A stretch of DNA of 64,000 nucleotides from a candidate division WOR-3 bacterium (GCA_013177935.1 JABLXZ010000004.1:62001-126000), one strand, 5' to 3'; shown: positions 24,950 to 33,300, counted from the first letter of the stretch. Made by a program: numbers and translations. The notes: generated from the letters alone by a model not told the origin.

Positions 24950-25174
24950 TTTTCAACCTCCTTTCTTTTTGTTTATCCCTAATTGCCGCATTAATTGATT
25001 TGAGCCTCCAGCCCAATTCTGGACCGGAGGCGCACCCTGCCACCAATCACCTCACCGGACTTGTTGTAAAACCAGAAATCACAGGATAGAAAGAGTAGAG
25101 TAGAGTAAACTCGTCATCGTAGACTCTATAAAAATATACAGCAAAAACCTGTTTTGTCAAGACGCTGGCATCTT
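24950..25174 (-). repeat. Duplicated promoter-leader element, copy 2
   Basis: Copy of the element at 22483-22696, also directly upstream of a secreted-protein gene in the same orientation. It carries a tandem GAGTA insertion (GAGTAGAGTAGAGTA against GAGTAGAGTA) that shifts the open frame seen in copy 1. The core 25006-25174 keeps the promoter, the TCCAG/CTGGA mini-hairpin and the GGTGAGGTGATTGGTGGCAG stretch. Confidence 0.85.
25133..25160 (-). promoter_or_regulatory. Promoter in repeat copy 2
   Basis: Minus strand: TTGACA (25160-25155), a 16-nt spacer and TATATT (25138-25133). The CTG-N10-CAG palindrome of copy 1 is imperfect here (CTG-N10-TAG, 25141-25126). It drives the Cys-rich secreted protein at 24949. 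Confidence 0.6.
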
Positions 25175-25584
25175 GCATATTTTCTTACCCTATATTCATA
25201 TACGAAAAGATAAGGAAAAGTGACAAATTTGACCCCCTCCCCTGTCCGGGGGCAATCCCCGGGATAGTCTTAACCACCCCATCATTCACCGCCTCTTATA
25301 CCACCCTTCCTGTCGTTTCTGAACCTATTCCGTAAACCATTAGATTACCTATATTATTGACAATCCATAATGTTATACTTAAAACCGACCTGAATTCTAT
25401 CTTCTGTAAAAACTCCCGGTTAACACCTCTCTGGATCCTTAATAAAACCCCTTAAACTCTTTCCACCCGAGATCTCAATACTTATTGCCCGATGGTATCT
25501 TACCCCCTACCATCGATAAATTAGACCCCAAAAATCGGCTGAATTAACGGTGTCCTGTTTTTAAGGAAACAAACCTGAATCGGC
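25175..25584. other. Non-coding 410-nt region with two inverted repeats
   Basis: No open frame with coding character was seen. It contains CCGGGG-GCAAT-CCCCGG near 25243-25262 and an 8-bp perfect inverted repeat CGATGGTA / TACCATCG (25490-25497 and 25508-25515, loop 10 nt). The latter could serve the 3' end of rimO, 70 nt away, but no T-run follows. Base composition is more AT-rich than neighbouring genes. Confidence 0.5.
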
Positions 25585-26817
25585 TCAAACCTTTTCGGCG
25601 GTCAGGTCGTATGTTGAACTGGCAACAATCTTCACATTGATGAAGGTGCCCGGAGAAGCCTTTTCCCCGCGCAATTGCACCACACCATCAATCTCCGGTG
25701 CATCCCATTCGGTTCTGCCCTCATTAGGAAAATCCATCAACACCTCTGTATTCTGTCCCACCATTGAACGCAGTTTGGCACGCGAAATCCGCGCCTGGGT
25801 TTGCATAATCCGGCGCAGCCGCAACTGTGCGGTCTGTTTATCAACCTGACCAGACAAGGTAGAAGCCCGGGTACCGGGTTCCGGTGAAAAAACATAGCCC
25901 GAAAGCCGGTCAAACTGCGTCTGTTTGACGAACTGCAAAAGTTCCTCAAACTCCGCTTCAGTCTCACCCGGAAAACCGGTAATAACCGTTGTCCGCACCC
26001 GCATCTCAGGTACTGTTCTTAACCGACCAAGCAGTTTTTCCACATCCCTTCGGGTATAACGCCGGTTCATCAGCGCCAATATCCGGTCTGATATGTGTTG
26101 AATGGGCAGGTCAATGTACCGACACAGTTTGGAGTTTGAGCCGAACTGCTCAATCACATCCTCCTGAAGATGTGCCGGATGGGTGTACAACAACCGAACC
26201 CATCGTAAACCTTTAATCTGTTCCAGTTTCGAGAGTAACCGTGCCAGCGCTGGTGCGCCATAAACATCTTTGCCATACAGCGTTGTATCCTGGGCGATAA
26301 GAATCAACTCCTTAACCCCGGCACTAGCAAGCGCCTCAGCCTCGGCAACAATTTCTTCGATGCGCCGGGAACGAAACTTACCCCTGATATCAGGAATCAA
26401 ACAGTAACTGCATCGATTGTCACATCCATCCGCAATCTTCAAATAGGCGTAGTGGCTCGGCGTCGAAATCAACCGGGCATCTTTGCCGGGCAAAAATCGG
26501 TTCATCTCTTTCAGCGTAAGCCAGCGGTCAACACCAGGGAATCGCTTCTTTAAACTTCTGCCATACCTTTCAACCAGACAACCGGCAACGAAGAGTTTTA
26601 AAGACGGGTTATTTTCCTTCAACCGCACCAGATTTCTTATCGCATCCTCGGTCTCCTGAACCGCCGAAGAGAGAAAGGCGCAGGTAGTGAGGACAATTAG
26701 GTCTGCTTCAGGTAGAGTTTCGGTCAGTTCGTAACCGGCGTCAAGAAACGCTCCAAGGAGATGTTCGGAATCAACCCGGTTTTTGGGACAGCCAAGTGCC
26801 ACCACCGCTGCCCGCAC
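25585..26817 (-). CDS. rimO: Ribosomal protein S12 methylthiotransferase RimO
   Basis: This radical-SAM enzyme methylthiolates an Asp of ribosomal protein uS12. The 410 residues consist of an N-terminal UPF0004 domain (VALGCPKNRVDSEHLLG with the first cluster Cys, LTTCAFLSSA, VAGCLVERYG), the radical-SAM Cys triad in DGCDNRCSYCLIPDIRG, and a C-terminal TRAM domain (about 345-410). LGCPKNRVDSE separates RimO from MiaB, which has NTCGCQMN-type sequence. The GTG start is 3 nt after the thioesterase stop. It is third gene of the lolA operon. Confidence 0.94.
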   Translation of the reverse strand: MRAAVVALGCPKNRVDSEHLLGAFLDAGYELTETLPEADLIVLTTCAFLSSAVQETEDAIRNLVRLKENNPSLKLFVAGCLVERYGRSLKKRFPGVDRWLTLKEMNRFLPGKDARLISTPSHYAYLKIADGCDNRCSYCLIPDIRGKFRSRRIEEIVAEAEALASAGVKELILIAQDTTLYGKDVYGAPALARLLSKLEQIKGLRWVRLLYTHPAHLQEDVIEQFGSNSKLCRYIDLPIQHISDRILALMNRRYTRRDVEKLLGRLRTVPEMRVRTTVITGFPGETEAEFEELLQFVKQTQFDRLSGYVFSPEPGTRASTLSGQVDKQTAQLRLRRIMQTQARISRAKLRSMVGQNTEVLMDFPNEGRTEWDAPEIDGVVQLRGEKASPGTFINVKIVASSTYDLTAEKV

Positions 26818-26820
26818 CGT

Positions 26821-27216
26821 CTACACCTTCCACAGTTTGCCTGTTGCCTCTGCCAGAACAACGCCTGCGCTGTCCACGAGCCGGCTTTTGGTGTAAACGA
26901 TTCTCCCTTCCTCACCGGTTATCCAGCCTGAACCGGAAATCTCTTTTCCCACCGGCACCGGCTTGCGAAAACGCACGCTCATCTCGGCGGTAACGGTGTT
27001 GTAACCTCTGGGCTTAACCGTCCACGCCATCAATTCATCAAGCAGGGTCGCAACAATGCCACCGTGGACAATCCCGTGCCAGCCCTGATAGCGCTCGGCA
27101 ATTACATACCTTTCAAACCGGGCGCCCTGCTCATCTGCCACAATCGGCAACTGCAGCCCCTCCGGGTTCTGCCGGCCACAGGCAAAACAGGTGTCCCGAT
27201 TCTCCAGCCGCGGCAT
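26821..27216 (-). CDS. PaaI/hotdog-fold thioesterase
   Basis: A 131-residue hotdog-fold protein. The start MPRLENRDTCFACGRQNPEG is typical of PaaI-like proteins with the CFACG head, and YQGWHGIVHGGIVATLLDEL is the active-site HGG and Asp/Glu helix. VTAEMSVRFRKPVPVGKEI follows. It probably hydrolyses an acyl-CoA thioester; substrate unknown. The start was chosen at ATG 27216, one base after the lolA stop; a start at 27252 would add a segment encoded inside lolA. It is followed 3 nt later by rimO. Confidence 0.88.
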   Translation of the reverse strand: MPRLENRDTCFACGRQNPEGLQLPIVADEQGARFERYVIAERYQGWHGIVHGGIVATLLDELMAWTVKPRGYNTVTAEMSVRFRKPVPVGKEISGSGWITGEEGRIVYTKSRLVDSAGVVLAEATGKLWKV

Positions 27217-27217
27217 A

Positions 27218-27859
27218 CTAATATTCAATCGTTGTGCCCGCAGGCGGCACAAATTGAAAAAGTTTTGGTGCCAGCACCGGATTCCACTTTTGACCCTTTA
27301 AAACAAACCGGCACCAGTTGCCCCAGTCGTCGTAAAAAGAGAAACCATCAACCCTTAACCCGCTCTGGTCCAGTTCCAGCCTCATATCCCGGAAAATTGA
27401 CCCATCATCATCCTGAATTAAAAGCACCTTTGTGCCATCAGGCAGGTTCTCTTCGGTTATTGTGCCAGTTGTGTCCAGAAGCGGGGTGATAAATGCCAGC
27501 AAAGGAAACGGCTCGCGCCGCTTCTGCATCACCGCCCGTTTCTCCGCGGGAAGATAAAACCAGACAATCGAATCATTGCCCACAATCACCTGCCGCATCG
27601 GTTTCGTGACCTCAAGCCGGAACCGATTGGGCATCTGGAAATAAAAACTGCCGGCAAAAAAGGTCGTCTCTTCACTCATCTCTGACACCAGCGTCTCAGT
27701 AAAACCGCCGCTGAGCGATTTCAACCCGAGATACCGTTGCCGCAACTTTATCCAGCTGGTATTTTGACCAGTTTCACCCCGCTGGTCTCCAGAGCCGGCA
27801 AAAAGCGAAGCGGTAATAAACGGAAAACACAAGATGATAAAAAATAACCCACGCTTCAT
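27218..27859 (-). CDS. lolA: Outer-membrane lipoprotein carrier protein LolA
   Basis: This periplasmic chaperone ferries lipoproteins from the Lol ABC complex to the outer membrane. The 213 residues include signal peptide MKRGLFFIILCFPFITASLF and the family's strands: LKSLSGGFTETLVSE, FAGSFYFQMPNRFRLEVTKP, QVIVGNDSIVWFYLPAEKRA and VLLIQDDDGSIFRDMRLELD. The match is by pattern to LolA/LolA-like proteins, which are divergent. With Lnt it supports a diderm envelope. A promoter with TATGAT ends 6 nt before the ATG, so this operon mRNA is probably leaderless. Confidence 0.85.
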   Translation of the reverse strand: MKRGLFFIILCFPFITASLFAGSGDQRGETGQNTSWIKLRQRYLGLKSLSGGFTETLVSEMSEETTFFAGSFYFQMPNRFRLEVTKPMRQVIVGNDSIVWFYLPAEKRAVMQKRREPFPLLAFITPLLDTTGTITEENLPDGTKVLLIQDDDGSIFRDMRLELDQSGLRVDGFSFYDDWGNWCRFVLKGQKWNPVLAPKLFQFVPPAGTTIEY

Positions 27860-27865
27860 CGCTAA

Positions 27866-27893
27866 ATCATAATGTTCCTTACATCTCAGTCAA
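27866..27893 (-). promoter_or_regulatory. Promoter of lolA operon, leaderless arrangement
   Basis: Minus strand: TTGACT (27893-27888), a 16-nt spacer and TATGAT (27871-27866), then 6 nt to the lolA ATG. It lies back to back with the pstS1 upstream region. Confidence 0.7.
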
Positions 27894-27963
27894 TAAGAGC
27901 CACCGTCGCCTTCCATTATCCAAACTTGACCCGATGGGAATAATCGTTAACTTTTAATACCCG

Positions 27964-28767
27964 GTGCGGAACTTTATTATCAAACTTGCCGTCCTGTTTC
28001 CTGTCATCCTCATTTGCTTTGCGGGTTGTCGCCGGAGCGCCAAAACCAGCCTGACCATCGCCGGTTCAACCTCAGTTCAACCATTTGCTGAACTCCTTGC
28101 CGAGCGCTATATGATGGAACACCCGGGCGTGGAAATCAATGTCCAGGGCGGCGGCTCCAGCGCTGGTATCCGTGCGGTTCAGAACCGCATCTGCGACATC
28201 GGAATGTCCTCCCGACCATTAACGCCCGAGGAACAAAACCTTCAGCAGTGGACAATCGCCCTTGATGGTATCGTCCTGATTGTCCACAAACAAAACCCGG
28301 TAAGAAACATCACACTAAAACAGTTACAGGATGTCTTCTCGGGCAAAATTCGCAACTGGCAGGAGCTGGGGGGTCCAGACCAGAAAATCACCGTCATCAC
28401 CCGCGAAGAGGGGTCAGGTACACGGGGTTGTTTTGAAGAAATCGTAATGAAAGATGTACACTTCGCCGCGGATGCGCTTGTTCAGGATTGTAATGGTGCG
28501 GTGCGCGAAATCGTTGCCAGCGACCCGGCAGCAATCGGCTACATCTCATTCGGACTGGTAGATGAACGGGTCCAGCCTTTGACTGTAGATGGTATCACCC
28601 CTTCTGAGTCAACCATCACCGCCCATATCTATCCTCTTGCCCGCAAATTCCTTTTCCTCACCAATGGTGAACCCAGTACCCTTGCCCGTTCCTTTCTTGA
28701 TTTCGTACTGGGACCGGAAGGGCAAAAAACGCTTGCTGACGAAGGGCTGATAAAGGTGGCGCCTTGA
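27964..28767 (+). CDS. pstS: Phosphate ABC transporter substrate-binding lipoprotein (system 1)
   Basis: This extracytoplasmic phosphate-binding protein has 267 residues. The signal is lipoprotein-type (VILICFAGCRRS, Cys 21). Ligand-loop motifs of the PstS family follow: TIAGSTSVQPFAELLAERY, GGGSSAGIRAVQNRICDIGM, ALDGIVLIVHKQNPV, FSGKIRNWQELGG and TREEGSGTRGCFEEIV. It starts with GTG 27964 and shows no ribosome-binding site. TTGACC at 27926 and TTAAC/TTTAAT just upstream suggest a promoter, but spacing is poor. It heads pstS-C-A-B1-B2. Confidence 0.93.
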   Translation: MRNFIIKLAVLFPVILICFAGCRRSAKTSLTIAGSTSVQPFAELLAERYMMEHPGVEINVQGGGSSAGIRAVQNRICDIGMSSRPLTPEEQNLQQWTIALDGIVLIVHKQNPVRNITLKQLQDVFSGKIRNWQELGGPDQKITVITREEGSGTRGCFEEIVMKDVHFAADALVQDCNGAVREIVASDPAAIGYISFGLVDERVQPLTVDGITPSESTITAHIYPLARKFLFLTNGEPSTLARSFLDFVLGPEGQKTLADEGLIKVAP

Positions 28768-29603
28768 AAGAGAAGTTTTTTGAAAAAATTTTACTCCTCT
28801 GCGCCCTTTCCGCGATCGCCGCCTTGTTCCTGATTGCCCTTTTCATCTTTTATGAAGGTCTGCCGCTCATCTTCCGCATTGGACCCCAGAACTTCATTTT
28901 CTCATCAACCTGGGCGCCAACCAAAGGACATTTTGGGATTTTGCCAATGATTGTCGGCTCGCTTGAAGTTACCATCCTCGCCTTAATCCTCGGCGGCACG
29001 CTTGGTCTCGCCTGTGCAATGTTCCTTGCCGAATTTGCCCCACGCTGGAGTGTCCGCATCCTCAAACCGTTGATTGAACTTCTCGCCGGTATCCCTTCAG
29101 TCGTCTATGGTTTCATCGGCGTTCTGGTCCTGGTGCCCTTAATTAGAAGGACGCTCGGCGGACCAGGATTTTCGGTCCTTGCCGCCGGCATCATCCTCGG
29201 GATTATGATTCTACCCACGGTCATCGCTATATCACTTGACGCCCTGAACGCGGTTCCGCTCAGTTACAAAGAAGGGTCGCTCGCAGTTGGTGCCACCCGC
29301 TGGCAGACGCTCTATCGGCTAACCCTGCCCGCGGCGAAAAGCGGTATTATCGCCAGTTTGATTCTTGCGATGGGACGAGCCGTCGGCGAAACGATGGCGG
29401 TGATAATGGTTGCGGGCAACGCCCTCATCATCCCAAAATCACCCCTTGAACCGGTCCGCACCCTGACCTCCAACATCGCTTTGGAAATGGGCTATGCCTC
29501 GGGCACTCATCAAGAGGCGCTTTTTGCCACCGGCGTCGTTCTGTTCATTATCGTCGCCCTCTTGAACACCTTTGCCCTTTTTGCCCTGCGGAGAAAAGTA
29601 TGA
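28764..29603 (+). CDS. pstC: Phosphate ABC transporter permease PstC (system 1)
   Basis: A 279-residue membrane permease with six hydrophobic segments. It has the family's KGHFGILPMIVGSLEVTILA start, the FLAEFAPRWSVRILKPLIEL loop, LAGIPSVVYGFIGV, and the ABC-permease EAA-type loop YKEGSLAVGATRWQTLYRLT followed by LILAMGRAVGETMAVIMVAG. The TTG 28764 start overlaps the pstS stop by 4 nt. It pairs with PstA 1 and with the two PstB subunits below. Confidence 0.93.
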   Translation: MKEKFFEKILLLCALSAIAALFLIALFIFYEGLPLIFRIGPQNFIFSSTWAPTKGHFGILPMIVGSLEVTILALILGGTLGLACAMFLAEFAPRWSVRILKPLIELLAGIPSVVYGFIGVLVLVPLIRRTLGGPGFSVLAAGIILGIMILPTVIAISLDALNAVPLSYKEGSLAVGATRWQTLYRLTLPAAKSGIIASLILAMGRAVGETMAVIMVAGNALIIPKSPLEPVRTLTSNIALEMGYASGTHQEALFATGVVLFIIVALLNTFALFALRRKV

Positions 29604-30436
29604 GCAACCGCCCCCTGATAACTCAGCGCCTGATCTGGCTCATCCTTGCCCTTCTCACACTTTTCACCCTGACCATTCTTTTCTTTATCATCGGCTACAT
29701 AACCGCCAAAGGTGCACCGGCCTTAACTCCGGAATTTCTCTTCGGAATGCCCGAGCGGATGGGCAAGGAAGGCGGGATCCTGCCCACAATCATCGCCACT
29801 ATCTATCTCGCCCTGCTCGCCATTGTCATAGCCACACCACTGGGCGTGGGTACGGCAGTTTACCTGACCGAATACACCAGGGAGTCAACATTAACCCGAA
29901 TTATCCGCTTCGGTGCTGATGCCCTTGCCGGTGTTCCTTCAATTATCTTTGGCTTATTTGGGTTTATTCTCTTTGTCATCCGCTTAAAGATGGGCTGGTC
30001 GATTCTTGCCGGCAGCCTCACTCTGGCGGTGATGATTCTCCCGACCATCATCCGCACCAGCGAAGAGGCAATTCGCACTGTGCCCTATGCCTTTCGGGAG
30101 GTCAGTTACTCGCTGGGCGGTACAAAATCCCAGACAATTCTCAATGTCGTACTGCCCAATGCCCTGCCCGGTATCCTTACGGGAGTTATCCTTGGTTTGG
30201 GCAGGAGTGTTGCGGAAACCGCGGCGGTAATATTCACCGCTGGCTCCTCGCTCCGCATTCCCCGCTCTATTTTTGACCCGGCGCGCACCATGGCGGTTCA
30301 CTTCTACATCCTTGCCCGTGAGGGTATCTCAATGCCCCGCGCCTACGGCACCGCTTTGCTCTTAATCATCTCCATCCTTTTAATCAACGCTATCGCCTAT
30401 ATCTTATTGTTCAGACTAACCCGACGCTTCCGATAG
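29600..30436 (+). CDS. pstA: Phosphate ABC transporter permease PstA (system 1)
   Basis: A 278-residue membrane permease. The sequence has KEGGILPTIIATIYLALLAI, VYLTEYTRESTLTRIIRFGA, LAGVPSIIFGLFGFILF, the EAA loop FREVSYSLGGTKSQTILNVV and GLGRSVAETAAVIFTAGSS. The typical PstA loop reads REGALALGATKW; here REVSYSLGGTKS, a mild divergence in the segment that contacts the ATPase, which may matter given its unusual PstB partners. ATG overlaps the pstC stop by 4 nt. The next gene follows without a gap. Confidence 0.93.
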   Translation: MSNRPLITQRLIWLILALLTLFTLTILFFIIGYITAKGAPALTPEFLFGMPERMGKEGGILPTIIATIYLALLAIVIATPLGVGTAVYLTEYTRESTLTRIIRFGADALAGVPSIIFGLFGFILFVIRLKMGWSILAGSLTLAVMILPTIIRTSEEAIRTVPYAFREVSYSLGGTKSQTILNVVLPNALPGILTGVILGLGRSVAETAAVIFTAGSSLRIPRSIFDPARTMAVHFYILAREGISMPRAYGTALLLIISILLINAIAYILLFRLTRRFR

Positions 30437-31186
30437 ATGAAAGAGAAAATCACCCTTGAGCACCTCACCGTCACCGCCGATGGCAAATCGATTCTCACCG
30501 ACATCAACCTCACCATCTTTGAACATGAAATTTTCTCTATTATCGGTCCGGCACATTCGGGCAAAACCACCCTTTTAAGAACCATTAACCGGCTGATTGA
30601 AACCAACCCCGGTTTTACCCGCACCGGCAAACTACTGCTTGACGGCAAAGATGTCTGGAACTGGGACATTGACACTTTACGACGCCGGGTCGGGCTCATC
30701 TTCGCCACCCCGATTCCGCTCCCGGGCACAATCTTTGACAATATCGCGTACGGACCTCGACTCAAAGGCATCCGCAACCTAAGAAAACTAACCGAAATCG
30801 TGGAACAGAGCCTCCGTGCCGCCTTCCTCTGGGACGAAGTAAAAGACCGACTATTCACCTCTGCCCTCCGGCTCTCTGGTGGTCAACAGCAACGGCTCTG
30901 CATCGCCCGGGCTCTGGCACTTGACCCTGAGGTGGTGATGATGGACGAACCCTGTTCCGGACTGGACCCCATTTCCACAGCCCAGATTGAGGATGCGATG
31001 CGCCAGTTGAAAACCCGCTATACTTTCATCCTTGTAACCAACAATGTAAAACAGGCGGCACGGGTATCGGACCGGGTTGCCTTTTTTCTTGCCGGTCAAC
31101 TGATTGAGGTGAACACCGCGGAAATCATCTTTACCCGGCCGGCAGATCAACGAACCGACGACTACATCTCGGGACGCATCGGTTAA
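30437..31186 (+). CDS. pstB: PstB1: phosphate ABC ATPase with degenerate Q- and H-loops
   Basis: A 249-residue PstB homologue. Walker A is GPAHSGKT (37-44; PstB usually GPSGCGKS). The Q-loop reads LIFATPIP, with Ala90 where Gln is expected. The signature LSGGQ is intact (146-150). Walker B is VVMMDE with catalytic E171, and the D-loop is SGLD. The H-loop reads LVTNNV: Asn202 replaces the switch His. It should bind ATP but be a poor ATPase on its own. It starts right after the pstA stop and is 10 nt before PstB2, which has the opposite defect. Codon use looks like its neighbours and the frame is intact, so it is not a pseudogene. Confidence 0.9.
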   Translation: MKEKITLEHLTVTADGKSILTDINLTIFEHEIFSIIGPAHSGKTTLLRTINRLIETNPGFTRTGKLLLDGKDVWNWDIDTLRRRVGLIFATPIPLPGTIFDNIAYGPRLKGIRNLRKLTEIVEQSLRAAFLWDEVKDRLFTSALRLSGGQQQRLCIARALALDPEVVMMDEPCSGLDPISTAQIEDAMRQLKTRYTFILVTNNVKQAARVSDRVAFFLAGQLIEVNTAEIIFTRPADQRTDDYISGRIG

Positions 31187-31196
31187 GGAGTGCAAG

Positions 31197-31958
31197 ATGC
31201 TTGATACCTGCAACACGAAACTACAGACCCAAAACCTCAATGTGTATTACGGCAACTTCCGGGCGGTGCAGGATGTCAACATCAACTTTCCATCCTGCGC
31301 CATCACTGCAATTATCGGTCCCTCAGGCTGTGGCAAATCCACCCTCTTACGCAGTTTTAACCGGATGAATGAACTGATTGAAGGCGCCCGCATTCAGGGA
31401 GAAATACTCCTTGACGGCGTCAACATTTACCGGCTCAATGTCCTGGAACTGCGAAAGCGGGTCGGAATGGTGTTTCAGCGACCCAACGCCTTCCCATTTT
31501 CGGTATTTGACAATGTTGCCTATGGTCCCCGGATTCATGGTGAACGGCGTCACTCCCGGCTTGCGGAAATCGTGGAACGCAGTCTGCGTGCGGTCCGGCT
31601 CTGGGACGAACTCAAAGACCAATTGAACAAGAACGCCTTAACCCTTACCGACGAACAGCGCCAGCGCCTTTGTATCGCCCGATTACTGGCAGTCGAGCCC
31701 GAAGTCCTGCTTCTTGACGAGCCCTGTTCAGCACTCGACCCGATTGCCACCCTGCACATCGAAGAACTCCTGCGCCAGCTCCGGGAAAAATACACCATCA
31801 TTATCGTCACCCACAATATGCAGCAAGCCGCCCGCGTATCAGATTTTACCGGATTTATGCTACTCGGCCGCTTGATTGAATTTGGCACTACCAGCCAGAT
31901 TTTTACCAAACCTAAACAACCCGACACCGAAAACTACATCTCGGGTAAATTTGGCTAA
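31197..31958 (+). CDS. pstB: PstB2: phosphate ABC ATPase with degenerate signature motif
   Basis: A 253-residue PstB homologue. It has a consensus Walker A GPSGCGKS (41-48), Q-loop VFQRP with Gln94, Walker B LLLDE with E175, D-loop SALD and H-loop VTHN with H206. The signature motif is LTDEQ (150-154) instead of LSGGQ: the Ser and both Gly are lost. In an ABC dimer each ATP sits between Walker A of one subunit and LSGGQ of the other. A PstB1-PstB2 heterodimer would therefore form one complete site (PstB2 Walker/Q/H with PstB1 LSGGQ) and one degenerate site. AAGGAG precedes the ATG. This dimer is an inference from sequence. Confidence 0.9.
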   Translation: MLDTCNTKLQTQNLNVYYGNFRAVQDVNINFPSCAITAIIGPSGCGKSTLLRSFNRMNELIEGARIQGEILLDGVNIYRLNVLELRKRVGMVFQRPNAFPFSVFDNVAYGPRIHGERRHSRLAEIVERSLRAVRLWDELKDQLNKNALTLTDEQRQRLCIARLLAVEPEVLLLDEPCSALDPIATLHIEELLRQLREKYTIIIVTHNMQQAARVSDFTGFMLLGRLIEFGTTSQIFTKPKQPDTENYISGKFG

Positions 31959-32018
31959 TTGATCGATAATTAGTTAGTTAGAGAAATTTCGCCCAAATAC
32001 CCTATACCACCATTTGAG

Positions 32019-32078
32019 TTAACGAAAAATTAACCAAACGGTTATACCTGTTTAACTTTCTGCCCCTACCATTTTAAC
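32019..32078 (+). promoter_or_regulatory. TTAAC repeats in 11-bp register: candidate Pho box upstream of porin-pstS2
   Basis: TTAAC occurs at 32019, 32030, 32052 and 32074: spacings of 11, 22 and 22, all multiples of 11 bp. GTTAT at 32041 fills one of the missing positions partially. PhoB/PhoP-type winged-helix regulators bind direct repeats spaced 11 bp, and a PhoB-type regulator is encoded 5.4 kb downstream. TTAACG (32019-32024) with TTATAC (32042-32047), spacer 17, could be promoter boxes inside the array. Confidence 0.6.
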
Positions 32079-32109
32079 GATGTTTAAAAACCCAAAAAAG
32101 GAGGCAACT

Positions 32110-33300
32110 TTGTCGCGTAAATCTATCGTCCTGTTTGGGGTGGCAATTTTGGCCACCGTGCTGTTCGCCCTGGAACCAGGGCAAACCGAACTGGAGCATA
32201 ACGGCTGGTTCCGCTACACCAACCAATCGTCGGGGTTCAAGATTACCGACCCGAGCATCAGCCGCTTCTCTCTGGAGCGGGGCTATCTCCGATTCTCGTA
32301 CCAGTGGTCGCCGGCATTCTTCACCAAAATGACCGTGGACATCTTCTCTTCGGATAAATATCCCGAAGGCGCCACCGTCCGTCTTAAAGAGGCTTATGCC
32401 GACATCGCACTGCCCGGTGTGCGCGACTTCAACCTCACCGCCGGCTTGCAGAAGCACTACTTCGGTCTTATCTACTCCTGGGATTACACCCATCCGGAAA
32501 AGTCACTTGCCGACGACCAGAGTGTTTGCGCCTCAGCCGACTACGGATTGACCATTAATGGCTATCTACCTTCCGGTCTGGGAGAACTGCAACTCGGTGT
32601 CTACAACGGCGAAGGGTATAAGTATGCAGGCAAGTATGTCAACACGTCACCCGAACTTCTCGGTAACATCCGGCTCACGCCATTCCCGGGCATCGCGCTG
32701 GGCGTCTCAATGTTCACCAATGCTGCTGACCAGAGCCATTACAAAAACGATAAAAAGGGTAGAATAACCCAATCCGGTAGCACCTTCTTTATGAATGCCG
32801 ATACCACAAATAAGAACCGTTTTGCCCTTGCCCCAATGTTCAAACTGGCTTTTGGTCCGGTCTCGTTGCTCGGTGAGTACATCAGTTACAGCTACACTCG
32901 CTACTTCAGTTACTACAAAATAAACTTTGACAGCGCTGGTGCTGTCACCGACTCCACTTTAACCGAAAAGACCAAGAAATACTCGTTCAGTGGATTAGAC
33001 CTTGTGCCAACGGTTACTCTGGCAAAGCGTAGTTTAGAAATCTTCGGCCGTTTTTCAATCTGGGACCGTAAAGAGGAACACGACAGCGAAACGGAACTCA
33101 ATAAAGACAAAAGTTTCATCCGCTATGGTGCGGGTTTTAACTACCATTTAATCCGACGCGAGAAAGGTAAGCCCGGTCTTGAGTTCCAGTTTGCCTGGAC
33201 CAGGACCCAGCCTAAAAACAGCGCAATAAAACCGACCGATGCACTTCTTGCCCAGGTCCGGTTTGAGTGGAGTACATTGATAAATAAACCAGAACTGTAA
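32110..33300 (+). CDS. Outer-membrane porin-like beta-barrel, phosphate-regulon linked
   Basis: A 396-residue exported protein with alternating amphipathic strands and aromatic belts (GYLRFSYQWSPAFFTKMTVD, EAYADIALPGVRDFNLTAGL, GLEFQFAWTRTQPKN) and a terminal LLAQVRFEWSTL strand. This matches the general look of phosphate-selective porins O/P, though it is a pattern-level call. The start is TTG 32110: AAGGAGG ends 5 nt before it and it gives signal peptide MSRKSIVLFGVAILATVLFA. An ATG at 32080 would leave the ribosome-binding site inside the coding region. It is 14 nt from pstS2, and the Pho-box array lies upstream, so it likely carries phosphate (or another anion) across the outer membrane. 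Confidence 0.75.
   Translation: MSRKSIVLFGVAILATVLFALEPGQTELEHNGWFRYTNQSSGFKITDPSISRFSLERGYLRFSYQWSPAFFTKMTVDIFSSDKYPEGATVRLKEAYADIALPGVRDFNLTAGLQKHYFGLIYSWDYTHPEKSLADDQSVCASADYGLTINGYLPSGLGELQLGVYNGEGYKYAGKYVNTSPELLGNIRLTPFPGIALGVSMFTNAADQSHYKNDKKGRITQSGSTFFMNADTTNKNRFALAPMFKLAFGPVSLLGEYISYSYTRYFSYYKINFDSAGAVTDSTLTEKTKKYSFSGLDLVPTVTLAKRSLEIFGRFSIWDRKEEHDSETELNKDKSFIRYGAGFNYHLIRREKGKPGLEFQFAWTRTQPKNSAIKPTDALLAQVRFEWSTLINKPEL

Noticed and set aside
27926-27958. Confident promoter for pstS1
   Set aside because: TTGACC and TTTAAT are 21 nt apart and an alternative TTAACT gives 15 nt; neither spacing is convincing.
30437-31958. PstB1 or PstB2 as pseudogenes
   Set aside because: Both frames are complete, other motifs are intact, and the losses are complementary rather than random.
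32019-32078. TTAAC repeats as a CRISPR or iteron array
   Set aside because: Repeats are only 5-6 bp, lie directly upstream of a promoter and a phosphate gene, and there are no unique spacers of CRISPR length.
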